Source: DASWHK01 sp036398215
GTDB lineage: Bacteria > Acidobacteriota > UBA890
DNA: 33,151 nt
Assembly: GCA_036398215.1 (NCBI GenBank)
Contig: DASWHK010000100.1
Span: 1 to 33,151, forward strand
Reading direction: 5' to 3'
Shown here: positions 25,350-32,994 of the stretch, piece after piece
How positions within the stretch are numbered: the first letter of the stretch is position 1
How the letters are laid out: each line of letters opens with the position of its first letter
Program-made: the position numbers and the translations under genes
Notes under the pieces: generated by a model
The model's input: only the letters and a program-made list of their open reading frames with translations
The model's database searches: none
Told to the model about the DNA's origin: nothing

Positions 25350-27556
25350 AACCAGCCCGCATCGCCCATCGCCCTCCTGCCGCCGCCCTGCTGCTGCTCT
25401 CGATCCTGATCGCCGGCTGCGCCGGCGGCCGGGCGCTCCAGCGTGCGGACCTCGAAGTGCAGCGCGGCAACCTCGACACCGCGATCGCCTACTACCAGCA
25501 GATCCTCCAGGAGGACCCGGGCAACACCCAGGCCAAGATCGCCCTGGCCCACGCCAAGCTGCAGGCCTCGCAGCAGCACGAGAAGAACGGGCTCGAGCTG
25601 GCGGAGGCCGGCCAGCTCGAGCAGGCGGTCATGGAGCTGCAGCTCGCCGTCCGCCTCGACTCCGGCAACGAGATCGCCTTGCGCGAGCTCGGCCGCGTCC
25701 AGGGGCTGCTCGCCGAGCAGCGCCGCGCCGAGCGCGAGCAGCTCACGCCCACCGAGCAGGCTGTCCGCGACGCGCGTACGGCGGCGTCGGTGCTGCCGCA
25801 GCTCGATCCGCAGGTCACCGGCCCGATCTCGCTCGACTTCCCCAACTCCCCGGTCAAGGACATCTACCGGACCCTCGCCCAGCTGGCCGGCCTCAACGTG
25901 TTGTTCGAGACCACCCTGCAGGACGTTTCCACCAGCTTCCGGATCCAGAGCGACGACTTTCACGAGGCGCTGCGGGTGCTGACCTCCTCCCACGGGCACT
26001 TCACCAAGGTGCTGTCGCCGACGACCTTCATGGTGGTGCCCGACGACGTCACCAAACGGCGCGAGTTCGCCGACCAGGTGATGCGGACGTTCTACCTGTC
26101 GAACGCCGACGTCGGCATCGTCGAGGCGCAGATCCGCGGCATCCTGCAGACCCAGCAGATCTCCTCGAACGCCGACCTCAACAGCATCACGGTACGCGAC
26201 ACCCCCGAGGCCCTGAGGATCGTCGAGCGACTGATCACCTCCGCCGACAAGGCGGTCGGGGAGATCCTGCTGGAGGTCGAGGTGCTGGAGGTGAGCCGGG
26301 AGACGGTGAGCAACTACGGCCTGGCACTCGAGCCGTTCCAGGGCCGCGTCCAGATCCCGCCGACCGTCGATGAGGGCGGCAACGTGCTGGGGTTGTCGCT
26401 CAACACCTTCGAGCACCTGACCTCGGCCGACATCTTCGTCAGCATCCCGACGCTGTTTTATCAGTTTCTGCGCACCACCAACGACTTCCGGCTGGTCGCC
26501 CAGCCCAAGTTGCGGGCCACCGAGGGCGAGACCACGATCCTGCTGATCGGCGAGGAGGTGCCGGTGGTGACCACCACATTCAACCCGCAGTCGACGATCG
26601 GCGGCAATGTGGTGCCTATCTCGAGCACCGAATACCGGCCGACCGGCATCTCGCTGGAGGTATTGCCGCGGGTGCACTTCAACGGCGAGATCACGCTCGA
26701 CATCCAGATCCAGGTGTCGGCGGTGACCGGCACGGCGACGGTCGCCAGCGTTGGCGACCTGCCGGTGTTCACCACCCGCGAGGTCGGCGGCAGGATCCGC
26801 CTGCGCGACGGCGAGACCAACGTCATCGCCGGCCTGCTGCAGGACAACGACATCCGCAGCCGCCGCGGCATCATCGGCCTCGACCGGGTGCCGGGCCTCA
26901 GCCACACCAACGACACCCGCGACCAGACCGACATCGTCATCTCGATCACGCCGCACCTGCTGCGCGGCGCCCAGATCACCGCCGAGGACCTCGACGCCGT
27001 CTACGTCGGCACCGCGACCGGCATCGGCGGCGGCATCGCCGGCGCCTTCAGCGGTCCCCGCCCGCTCGGCCCCGGAGCGGTCGCGCCCGGCGCCGCGCCG
27101 GGCGCCGCCGTGCAGCAGCAGGCCCCCGAGCAGCCGGCGGTGCTGGCCTTGCTGCCCGCCGAGCACGTCATCCAGGTCGACCAGGAGTTCGCCATCGACG
27201 TCGCCGTGCAAGGGGTCACGGAGCTGTTCTCGGCGGGCTTCGAGCTGCGCTACGACGCCAGCGTGATCGACTACGTCGACTTCTTCGAGGGCGGCTTCAT
27301 CGATCGAGACGGCGCCGAGGCGACGGTGCAGGTGACCCGCGGCGGCGCCGGCAGCGTGCGCGTCGGCATGACGCGTATGGGCGCTCAGCAGGGCGTCTCG
27401 GGCTCCGGCTCGCTGGTGACGCTGGTGTTCCGAGGCGTCGGCGAGGGCACCACCCCGCTGCAGATCTCGGCGGCGGCGCTGCGTCGGCAGGCAGGCGGGC
27501 CGATCCCCACGCAGATGCTGCCCGCCACCGTCCAGGTGAGGCCTCGAAATGAGTGA
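25346..27556 (+). CDS. gspD: Secretin lipoprotein with TPR and cohesin domains
   Basis: Outer-membrane secretin through which the pseudopilus pushes substrate. The 736-residue protein has a lipoprotein signal with lipobox IAGC (Cys25). TPR-like repeats (about 30-125, NLDTAIAYYQQILQEDPGN, GQLEQAVMELQLAVRLD) come next. N0/N1-type domains follow (ISLDFPNSPVKDIYRTLAQL, about 160-315), then the secretin core with LLEVEVLEVSRETVSNYGL, VAQPKLRATEGETTILLIGE, LPVFTTREVGGRIRLRDGET and TDIVISITPHLLR (about 315-545). After a Pro/Ala linker, residues 606-735 look like a cohesin domain (VIQVDQEFAIDVAVQGVTEL, FSAGFELRYDASVIDYVDF, GSGSLVTLVFRGVGEG). The stop overlaps the next gene by 8 bp. Confidence 0.93.
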   Translation: MKPARIAHRPPAAALLLLSILIAGCAGGRALQRADLEVQRGNLDTAIAYYQQILQEDPGNTQAKIALAHAKLQASQQHEKNGLELAEAGQLEQAVMELQLAVRLDSGNEIALRELGRVQGLLAEQRRAEREQLTPTEQAVRDARTAASVLPQLDPQVTGPISLDFPNSPVKDIYRTLAQLAGLNVLFETTLQDVSTSFRIQSDDFHEALRVLTSSHGHFTKVLSPTTFMVVPDDVTKRREFADQVMRTFYLSNADVGIVEAQIRGILQTQQISSNADLNSITVRDTPEALRIVERLITSADKAVGEILLEVEVLEVSRETVSNYGLALEPFQGRVQIPPTVDEGGNVLGLSLNTFEHLTSADIFVSIPTLFYQFLRTTNDFRLVAQPKLRATEGETTILLIGEEVPVVTTTFNPQSTIGGNVVPISSTEYRPTGISLEVLPRVHFNGEITLDIQIQVSAVTGTATVASVGDLPVFTTREVGGRIRLRDGETNVIAGLLQDNDIRSRRGIIGLDRVPGLSHTNDTRDQTDIVISITPHLLRGAQITAEDLDAVYVGTATGIGGGIAGAFSGPRPLGPGAVAPGAAPGAAVQQQAPEQPAVLALLPAEHVIQVDQEFAIDVAVQGVTELFSAGFELRYDASVIDYVDFFEGGFIDRDGAEATVQVTRGGAGSVRVGMTRMGAQQGVSGSGSLVTLVFRGVGEGTTPLQISAAALRRQAGGPIPTQMLPATVQVRPRNE

Positions 27557-28535
27557 AGAGCGCAGCGCCGGCTTCACGCAGCACCTCGTCGCCGCTCTCT
27601 CAGCGCGGGTTCGCCAGCTTGAAACAAGTGACAGGCGCGGCGCTGGCCTCACGCTGGAAAGGAACGGCGGGTGCAACGCCGGCTTCACGCTCATCGAGCT
27701 GGTCATCGTCGTGGCGATCGTCGGGATCCTCGCCGCCGCCGTGCTGCCGCTGGCGCACTGGTCGGTGAAGCGGCAGCAGGAGTACGAGCTGCAGCAGAGC
27801 CTGCGCATCCTGCGCAACGCCATCGACCGCTACCACGACCTGGCGCTCGCCGGCATGATCGAGCTCGATCCCGGCGACAGCGGCTATCCGCCCGACCTCG
27901 AGACGCTGGTCGAGGGCGTCGAGCTCACCGGTGAGCTGCCGTCCCCGGTTCCCGCAGTCTCCGACGAGTTCGGGGCCACCGGCGCCGGCCTGACCGGCGG
28001 GATCGGGGCGAGCATGGACGCCCAGAACGCGGCCGGCAGCGGGTTCGGCTTGCCCGGCGGCGGCGGGAGCGGTGGGCAGACCGGCGGCGGCTTCGGCCAG
28101 CCGGCCGGCGGGCTCGGCCAGCTCGGCGGTGCCGGTGGGCGGGGCGGTCGCAACGCCGGGGGCCGGATGCAGTCGGGCATGCAGAGCGGCGGCTCCGGGC
28201 TCCGAGGGCTGCAGGGCATGCTCGGCTCAGGCCAGCAGCAGCAGCAGGGGCAGGCAGGCCGCGGCGGTCTCCGCGGCAGCACGCTCGCGAACCGCTCCGG
28301 CGGCTTCCCCTCGCCGGCCGACCGTCGCGGCCGTCGCGCCGCGCCGGGGCAAGCGGAGAAGATCGTCCTGCTGCGCCGCATCCCCATCGACCCCTTCACC
28401 GGCGAGGCCGACTGGGGCATGCGCTGTTACGGTGAGAGCCTCGACGATCGTAGCTGGTGCGGCCGGGAAGTCTTCGACGTCTACTCGAAGGGCCTCGGCA
28501 ACGGCATCGACGGCCGCCCCTACAGGGAGTGGTAG
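27549..28535 (+). CDS. Pseudopilin with long leader and Gly/Gln-rich insertion
   Basis: A 328-residue type IV prepilin-like protein. The cleavage and helix motif AGFTLIELVIVVAIVGILAA lies at about residues 44-63, with Phe+1 and Glu5 intact, so the leader is about 44 residues, far longer than usual. A GspG-like helix follows (QEYELQQSLRILRNAIDRYH, YPPDLETLVEGVELTGELP), then a Gly/Gln/Ser-rich insertion (about 140-275, with a QQQQQ run). The fold then resumes with LLRRIPIDPFTGEADWGM, and the end is GIDGRPYREW. The ATG overlaps the secretin stop by 8 bp. No start codon lies close to the cleavage site, so the long leader seems real. Confidence 0.85.
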   Translation: MSEERSAGFTQHLVAALSARVRQLETSDRRGAGLTLERNGGCNAGFTLIELVIVVAIVGILAAAVLPLAHWSVKRQQEYELQQSLRILRNAIDRYHDLALAGMIELDPGDSGYPPDLETLVEGVELTGELPSPVPAVSDEFGATGAGLTGGIGASMDAQNAAGSGFGLPGGGGSGGQTGGGFGQPAGGLGQLGGAGGRGGRNAGGRMQSGMQSGGSGLRGLQGMLGSGQQQQQGQAGRGGLRGSTLANRSGGFPSPADRRGRRAAPGQAEKIVLLRRIPIDPFTGEADWGMRCYGESLDDRSWCGREVFDVYSKGLGNGIDGRPYREW

Positions 28536-28537
28536 AG

Positions 28538-29005
28538 ATGGCAATCTTGCACCTGCGGTTGCGCGATCTTGGGCCGGCTTCCCGGACGACGCGGGCAGCG
28601 GGCGCTTCCACGAAGGGCGCTGAAAGCGGCGGCTTCACGCTGCTCGAGCTGATCGTCGTGATGACGCTGATCGGCCTGCTGGTCGGCATCGCCCTGCCGG
28701 CGTACCGCGACGCCACCCGCCGTGCCCGCGAGGCGGTGCTGCTGGAGAACCTGCAAAAGATGCGCAAGGCGATCGACGAGTACCACACCGATCGAGCCGA
28801 GTACCCGCCGGCGCTCGAAGACCTGGTGGCCGCCGGCTATCTGCGGACTCTTCCCCAAGACCCGATCACCGAGTCGGACGCCACCTGGGTGGTCGAGTAC
28901 GCGCCCTGGGAGATGGTCGAGGAGGGCCAGATCGCCGGCGTTTTCGACGTTCGCTCCGGCGCCGAGGGCGAGGGCCTCAACGGCGTCCCCTACAACGAGT
29001 GGTAG
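28538..29005 (+). CDS. GspG-like major pseudopilin
   Basis: A 155-residue prepilin-like protein, probably the main pseudopilus subunit because it is the most regular of the three. The motif ESGGFTLLELIVVMTLIGLL (about residues 29-48) has Phe+1 and Glu5; the leader is about 31 residues. The core is typical of GspG: RRAREAVLLENLQKMRKAID, YHTDRAEYPPALEDLVAAGY and LRTLPQDPITESDATWVV. It ends GLNGVPYNEW, matching the end of the previous pseudopilin (PYxEW). AGGGAG lies 8 bp before the ATG, and only 2 bp separate it from the gene before. Confidence 0.9.
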   Translation: MAILHLRLRDLGPASRTTRAAGASTKGAESGGFTLLELIVVMTLIGLLVGIALPAYRDATRRAREAVLLENLQKMRKAIDEYHTDRAEYPPALEDLVAAGYLRTLPQDPITESDATWVVEYAPWEMVEEGQIAGVFDVRSGAEGEGLNGVPYNEW

Positions 29006-29087
29006 CGATGGTCGAAAGAGAAGGCGCCTTCACGCCGCTGCGGTCGGAACCGAGAAGAGCCCCGGCGTGCCCTGCAGCGATGGTCGA
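29004..29087 (+). repeat. 12-bp direct repeat around two prepilin start codons
   Basis: AGCGATGGTCGA occurs at 29004-29015 and again at 29076-29087, exactly 72 bp (24 codons) apart. Each copy holds an in-frame ATG and is followed by an EG(A/G)FT prepilin-type motif. This looks like the remains of an in-frame duplication of the start-plus-leader region. Confidence 0.7.
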
Positions 29088-29736
29088 CACAGTCAACACA
29101 GAGGGCGGCTTCACGCTGCTCGGCCTGCTGGTCGTCGTCGTCATCGTCAACATCGGGCTCGGCGTCGCGGTCACCAGCTGGATGATCATCGATCAGCGCG
29201 CCAAGGAGGCGGAGCTCATCTGGCGGGGGCAGCAGTACATCCGCGCCCTGCAGTGCCACCGCGATCAGACGGGCGGCTACCCGGAGGAGCTCGACGAGCT
29301 GCTCGAATCGGACTGCATCCGCGCCCTCTATCCCGATCCGATGAGCCGCGATGGCGAGTGGCGCCTGCTGCGCGAGAACGACCTGCAGCCGGCGTCCGGC
29401 GGCGAGGCGGCGCGCGGCGCCGCGGCGCTCGACGCCATCGACCTCGAGCTGCGCGGCCCGGAGGCTTTCTTCGGCGGCGGCCAGGCGGGTGCGGGACGTG
29501 CCGGCGGCCGGGCGGGTGCGGGACGGTCCGGCGGCGCCCAGCAGGGACCCGACTCGCTGCGCAACGACTCGCTGCGCCAGGCGTTCGAGCGATTCTCGGC
29601 GCTCGGGCGGGCGCTCGACGAGCGCACCGGCGGCGGCAGCCGCATCATCGGCGTCGCCAGCACGTCGACGCAGAGCTCGCTGCGCACCTACAAGGACGAG
29701 CTCACCTACGATGCCTGGTGGTTCCTGGCACAATAG
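29008..29736 (+). CDS. Atypical pseudopilin lacking Glu5
   Basis: A 242-residue prepilin-like protein. The motif is GGFTLLGLLVVVVIVNIGLG; Phe+1 is kept but the usual Glu5 is Gly. A helix with ELIWRGQQYIRALQCHRDQT and YPEELDELLESDCIRALYPD follows, related to the other two, then a Gly/Ala-rich stretch (GQAGAGRAGGRAGAGRSGG) and ALGRALDERTGGGSRIIGVA. It may be a minor or tip subunit, since the tip protein GspK also lacks Glu5. Two starts are possible: ATG 29008 (leader about 34 residues) or the in-frame ATG 29080 (MVDTVNTEGG, a standard short leader). It ends 5 bp before the first sulfatase-fold gene. Confidence 0.82.
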   Translation: MVEREGAFTPLRSEPRRAPACPAAMVDTVNTEGGFTLLGLLVVVVIVNIGLGVAVTSWMIIDQRAKEAELIWRGQQYIRALQCHRDQTGGYPEELDELLESDCIRALYPDPMSRDGEWRLLRENDLQPASGGEAARGAAALDAIDLELRGPEAFFGGGQAGAGRAGGRAGAGRSGGAQQGPDSLRNDSLRQAFERFSALGRALDERTGGGSRIIGVASTSTQSSLRTYKDELTYDAWWFLAQ

Positions 29737-29741
29737 CCAGG

Positions 29742-31163
29742 ATGGACACTCCGACTCCAGCGCCCCGGGTCGCCGGGGCATCAGCGGTCGTGGCGCTGGT
29801 CCTCGTCCTGAGCGGCGCCGGCTGTGGCGGCGCCGCGCCCGACGCGGTCGTCTTGATCGTCGTCGACGCCGTTCGCGCCGACCATCTGGGCGCCTACGGC
29901 TACCCGCGGCCGACCTCGCCGAACATCGACGCCCGCGCCGCCGAAGGCCTCCTGTTCGAGCGCGCCTACACGACCTCGCCGTGGACGCTGCCGGCGTTCG
30001 GCTCGCTGTTGACCGGCCGGCTGCCGACGGGCCATGCGGCCGGATTCGAGGCCGAGGGGGATCTCGCCGATGGCCCCTCCGAGGTCGCCGCGGCGCGGCG
30101 GTTCCTGACCCTCGACCCGAAGCTGCCGACGCTGGCCGGGATCCTGGCGACGCATGGCTTCGCGACCGGCGCCTTCGTGACCAACCCGTTTCTGCACCCG
30201 CGCTTCGGCCTCGAGCGCGGCTTCACCCACTACGACCACCACGAGAGCAGCAACACGGAGGTGCGGCGCGCCGACGTGGTCACCGACCTGTCGCTCGCCT
30301 GGATCGAGGAGCAGGCCGGCGGGCCTTTCTTCCTGCTCGTCCATTTCTTCGACCCGCACCTCGATTACGACGCGCCGCCGCCGTTCCGCGGCCGTTTCGC
30401 CGCCGCCCCCGGAGACGAAGCTGGCGCGCCGCGGCCCCCGCTGCAGGGCTTGTGGCCGATCCGCAACGCCGTCGCCGAGTTGTCGGCGAGCCAGCGGGAC
30501 CTCATCGCCGCCGCCTACGACGAGGAGATCGCCTTCGTCGACGCCGAGGTCGGGCGCCTGCTCGCCGGCATCGAGCGGCGCGGCCTGCACGAGCGGACGC
30601 TGGTGATCCTGACCGCGGACCACGGCGAGGAGCTGTTCGACCACGGCGGCTTCGAGCACGGCCATGCCATGTACGACGAGGTGCTGCGGGTGCCGTTGAT
30701 CCTCTGGGGGCCGGGTATCGAGCCGGGCAGGGAGGCGGTGCCGGTGTCGCTGATCGACATCCTCCCGACGATCCTCGACGCCCTGGGCATCGAGGCGGCG
30801 GGCGATCCGGCGGCCGCCCTGCCCGGGATCTCGTTGCTGCCGCCCCGATCGCGGCCGCCGGCCGGGCAGCCGCCCCGCCCGGTGATCGCCGAGGCGCCGC
30901 TGTACGGGCCGCGGACGAAGGCGATCGTCGAATGGCCCTACAAGGCGATCCTCGACCTGGAGAGCGGTGAAGCGCAGCTGTTCGACCTGAGCGCCGATCC
31001 CGGCGAGCTCGACGACCTCGCCGCGGCGCGACCCGAGGAGCTGCGCGGCCTGCTCGGCGCGCTCGCCGACCGGATCGCCGCCGCCACCCCGGGCGAGTCC
31101 GCCGCGGCCGAGCTCGACGACGAGCTGCTGCGCCGCTTGCGGGCCCTCGGCTACATCCGATGA
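29742..31163 (+). CDS. Sulfatase-fold lipoprotein 1
   Basis: A 473-residue protein of the alkaline-phosphatase superfamily with a lipoprotein-like signal (VALVLVLSGAGCGG, Cys about residue 28). Metal-site motifs are LIVVDAVRADHLGAYGY near the N-terminus and LTADHGEELFDHGGFEHGH (about 290-308); also FFLLVHFFDPHLDYDAP. The region of the catalytic nucleophile reads TTSPWTLPAFGSLLTGRLPT, with no CxPSR, so the formylglycine of true sulfatases cannot form; Thr is the likely nucleophile. Substrate is unknown; a phospho- or sulfo-ester hydrolase or transferase is possible. The protein ends RALGYIR. It starts 5 bp after the pseudopilin stop and overlaps the next gene by 4 bp (ATGA). Confidence 0.87.
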   Translation: MDTPTPAPRVAGASAVVALVLVLSGAGCGGAAPDAVVLIVVDAVRADHLGAYGYPRPTSPNIDARAAEGLLFERAYTTSPWTLPAFGSLLTGRLPTGHAAGFEAEGDLADGPSEVAAARRFLTLDPKLPTLAGILATHGFATGAFVTNPFLHPRFGLERGFTHYDHHESSNTEVRRADVVTDLSLAWIEEQAGGPFFLLVHFFDPHLDYDAPPPFRGRFAAAPGDEAGAPRPPLQGLWPIRNAVAELSASQRDLIAAAYDEEIAFVDAEVGRLLAGIERRGLHERTLVILTADHGEELFDHGGFEHGHAMYDEVLRVPLILWGPGIEPGREAVPVSLIDILPTILDALGIEAAGDPAAALPGISLLPPRSRPPAGQPPRPVIAEAPLYGPRTKAIVEWPYKAILDLESGEAQLFDLSADPGELDDLAAARPEELRGLLGALADRIAAATPGESAAAELDDELLRRLRALGYIR

Positions 31164-32629
31164 GCGAAGGACGGGAGCTCGTTTCCGGTGGGGCGCCGGG
31201 GCCCGCGGCGTCGCGGAAGGCTTCGCCGCGCGTCGCCGGGTATCGGCTGCGCGCCAAGCCGTCGGACACGGGCCTTCTTCGCCCGCCGGCCCGGTTTCGC
31301 GCGGGATCGCTGCTCGCACTGGCCATCGCTCTGGTCGCACCCCCAGCCTGCGGCGACGGCGGCCCGCGCCCGCTGCGGACTCCCAACGTGGTGCTGGTCA
31401 CCATCGATACGGTGCGCGCCGATCACCTCGAGGCCTACGGCTACGAGCGCAGCACGGCGCCGGTGATGGCCCGCCTCGCCGCGGGCGGCGTGCGCTTCGA
31501 GCAGGCGGTCGCGCAGGCGCCCTGGACGCTGCCGAGCATGGCGTCGCTGCACACCTCGCTGTTCCCCCGCCAGCACGGCGCCGTATCCGCGGAGACCGCG
31601 GTGCCGGAAGCCGCCGAGACCCTCGCCGAGCTGCTGCAGCGCGCCGGCTACCGGACGGTCGGCGTCGTCTCGCACGAGTTCATCGCCCGCAAGCACGGGT
31701 TCGCGCAGGGATTCGATCTGTTCGACGAGAGCAACGTCCGCGGCCACGACGCGGTCACCTCGCGGGACCTGACGCTGACCGCGCTGGCGCGGCTGTCGGA
31801 GGTCGGCGAGCCCTTCTTTCTCTGGGTGCACTACTTCGACCCTCACTTCACGTACGTCCGCCATCCGGACGTCGGCTTCGCCGACGGCTACGGCGGCGCG
31901 CTGCCCGAGCAGTTGACCTCCGGGCGGCTGATGCAAGAGGAGGGGCGGCCGATGGCGGCCCCCGACCTCGCCTACGTCGAGGCCGTCTACGACGAGGAGA
32001 TCGCCCACACCGACGCCTGGCTCGGGCGGCTTTGGGACGGGATCGAGGACCGCTACGGTCGTGGCGAGAGCGTCCTGATCGTCACCGCCGACCACGGCGA
32101 GTACTTCCTCGAGCGAGGCCGCTTCTTCCATGGCAAGGACGTCTACGCGCCGCTCGTGAACGTGCCGCTGCTGATCGCCGGCGCCATCGATCCCGGGCTG
32201 GCGGGCACCGCCGTGCCGGCGGCGGTCGAGATCCGCAGCATCCCGGCGACCGTGATGGGGCTGCTCGGCATCGATGACCACGGCTTCGCCGGCCAGGACC
32301 TGCTCGCCGTGGCCCGCGGCGCCCCCGCCTCGCCGGCGTTCACCGAGGGCTCCTGGGCCTTCGGCACCGACGAGCGCAAGCAGGCCGTGGTCGAGGACGG
32401 CTGGAAGCTCATCCACGACCTCGACAGCGGCCGCTTCGAGCTCTACGAGCTGGCCGCCGACCCGCAGGAGCTCCGCGACCTCTGGCCCCGGCAGTCGGAC
32501 GGCGAGGTGGCCGCGCGGCTGCAACGGCTGCTCGTCGAGTTCACCGAGTTGCCGCGCCTCGCGCCGCAGGCCGTCGGCCTGTCGCCCGAGGCCATCGAGC
32601 GCCTCCGCGACCTCGGCTACATCCGTTAG
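31160..32629 (+). CDS. Sulfatase-fold lipoprotein 2
   Basis: A 489-residue paralogue of the preceding protein. Residues 1-55 are basic and end in a hydrophobic segment with VAPPAC, a possible lipobox, so the N-terminal arm is unusually long for a lipoprotein signal. Metal-site motifs are LVTIDTVRADHLEAYGY and IVTADHGEYFLERGRFFHGK; the nucleophile region is QAPWTLPSMASLHTSLFPRQ, again without a sulfatase CxPSR. WVHYFDPHFTY matches HFFDPHLDY in the first copy. It ends RDLGYIR, like its neighbour. The ATG overlaps the upstream stop, so it is coupled to the secretion operon. No terminator with a T-tract is visible after it. Confidence 0.87.
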   Translation: MSEGRELVSGGAPGPAASRKASPRVAGYRLRAKPSDTGLLRPPARFRAGSLLALAIALVAPPACGDGGPRPLRTPNVVLVTIDTVRADHLEAYGYERSTAPVMARLAAGGVRFEQAVAQAPWTLPSMASLHTSLFPRQHGAVSAETAVPEAAETLAELLQRAGYRTVGVVSHEFIARKHGFAQGFDLFDESNVRGHDAVTSRDLTLTALARLSEVGEPFFLWVHYFDPHFTYVRHPDVGFADGYGGALPEQLTSGRLMQEEGRPMAAPDLAYVEAVYDEEIAHTDAWLGRLWDGIEDRYGRGESVLIVTADHGEYFLERGRFFHGKDVYAPLVNVPLLIAGAIDPGLAGTAVPAAVEIRSIPATVMGLLGIDDHGFAGQDLLAVARGAPASPAFTEGSWAFGTDERKQAVVEDGWKLIHDLDSGRFELYELAADPQELRDLWPRQSDGEVAARLQRLLVEFTELPRLAPQAVGLSPEAIERLRDLGYIR

Positions 32630-32799
32630 CTATCACCCCCTGTACCCTTTTGCTGACGAGTTCAGCAGTAGGGCCTGTGGAACCTGGAGGCGGCGCGCAG
32701 CGCCGTGATACCGGCGCGCGAACGAGCGTCGCACCCGGTTTGCGAAGACACGGCAGTTTCGCGCCCACGCGCACGGGACCGTTGGCGTCGCCCAGGTTC

Positions 32800-32994
32800 T
32801 TGTCAGAAGAGGTCAAGTGGCGCGCCCAGCTTCGGCCCTCGGACCTGAAGCAGATCGCCAAGTACGACAGAGGTCGGATAGTGGCCCGCACCGAGTCGAT
32901 GCACGAGATCTCCGGCGTCCCGGTGGTGCCTCTGCCGCGGGCCCTGGCCTTGCTGGGGAAGGGCGTCTGGCCGCCGCCGGAGTCGTCTGTCTAG
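32800..32994 (+). CDS. Possible small ORF, unrecognised
   Basis: A frame with codon composition like the real genes (nearly all third positions G or C) runs to the TAG at 32992. From a possible TTG start it would encode 64 residues, including QLRPSDLKQIAKYDRGRIVA and VPVVPLPRALALLGKGVWPP. I do not recognise it. The frame is open up to 32650, but the upstream part (32650-32800) looks non-coding. It is either a small gene or the tail of a broken one; the next readable sequence in the same frame is a prolyl-oligopeptidase piece. The stretch 32630-32799 shows only a 5-bp GCTGA/TCAGC hairpin (about 32652-32666) with no T-tract. Confidence 0.35.
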   Translation: MSEEVKWRAQLRPSDLKQIAKYDRGRIVARTESMHEISGVPVVPLPRALALLGKGVWPPPESSV

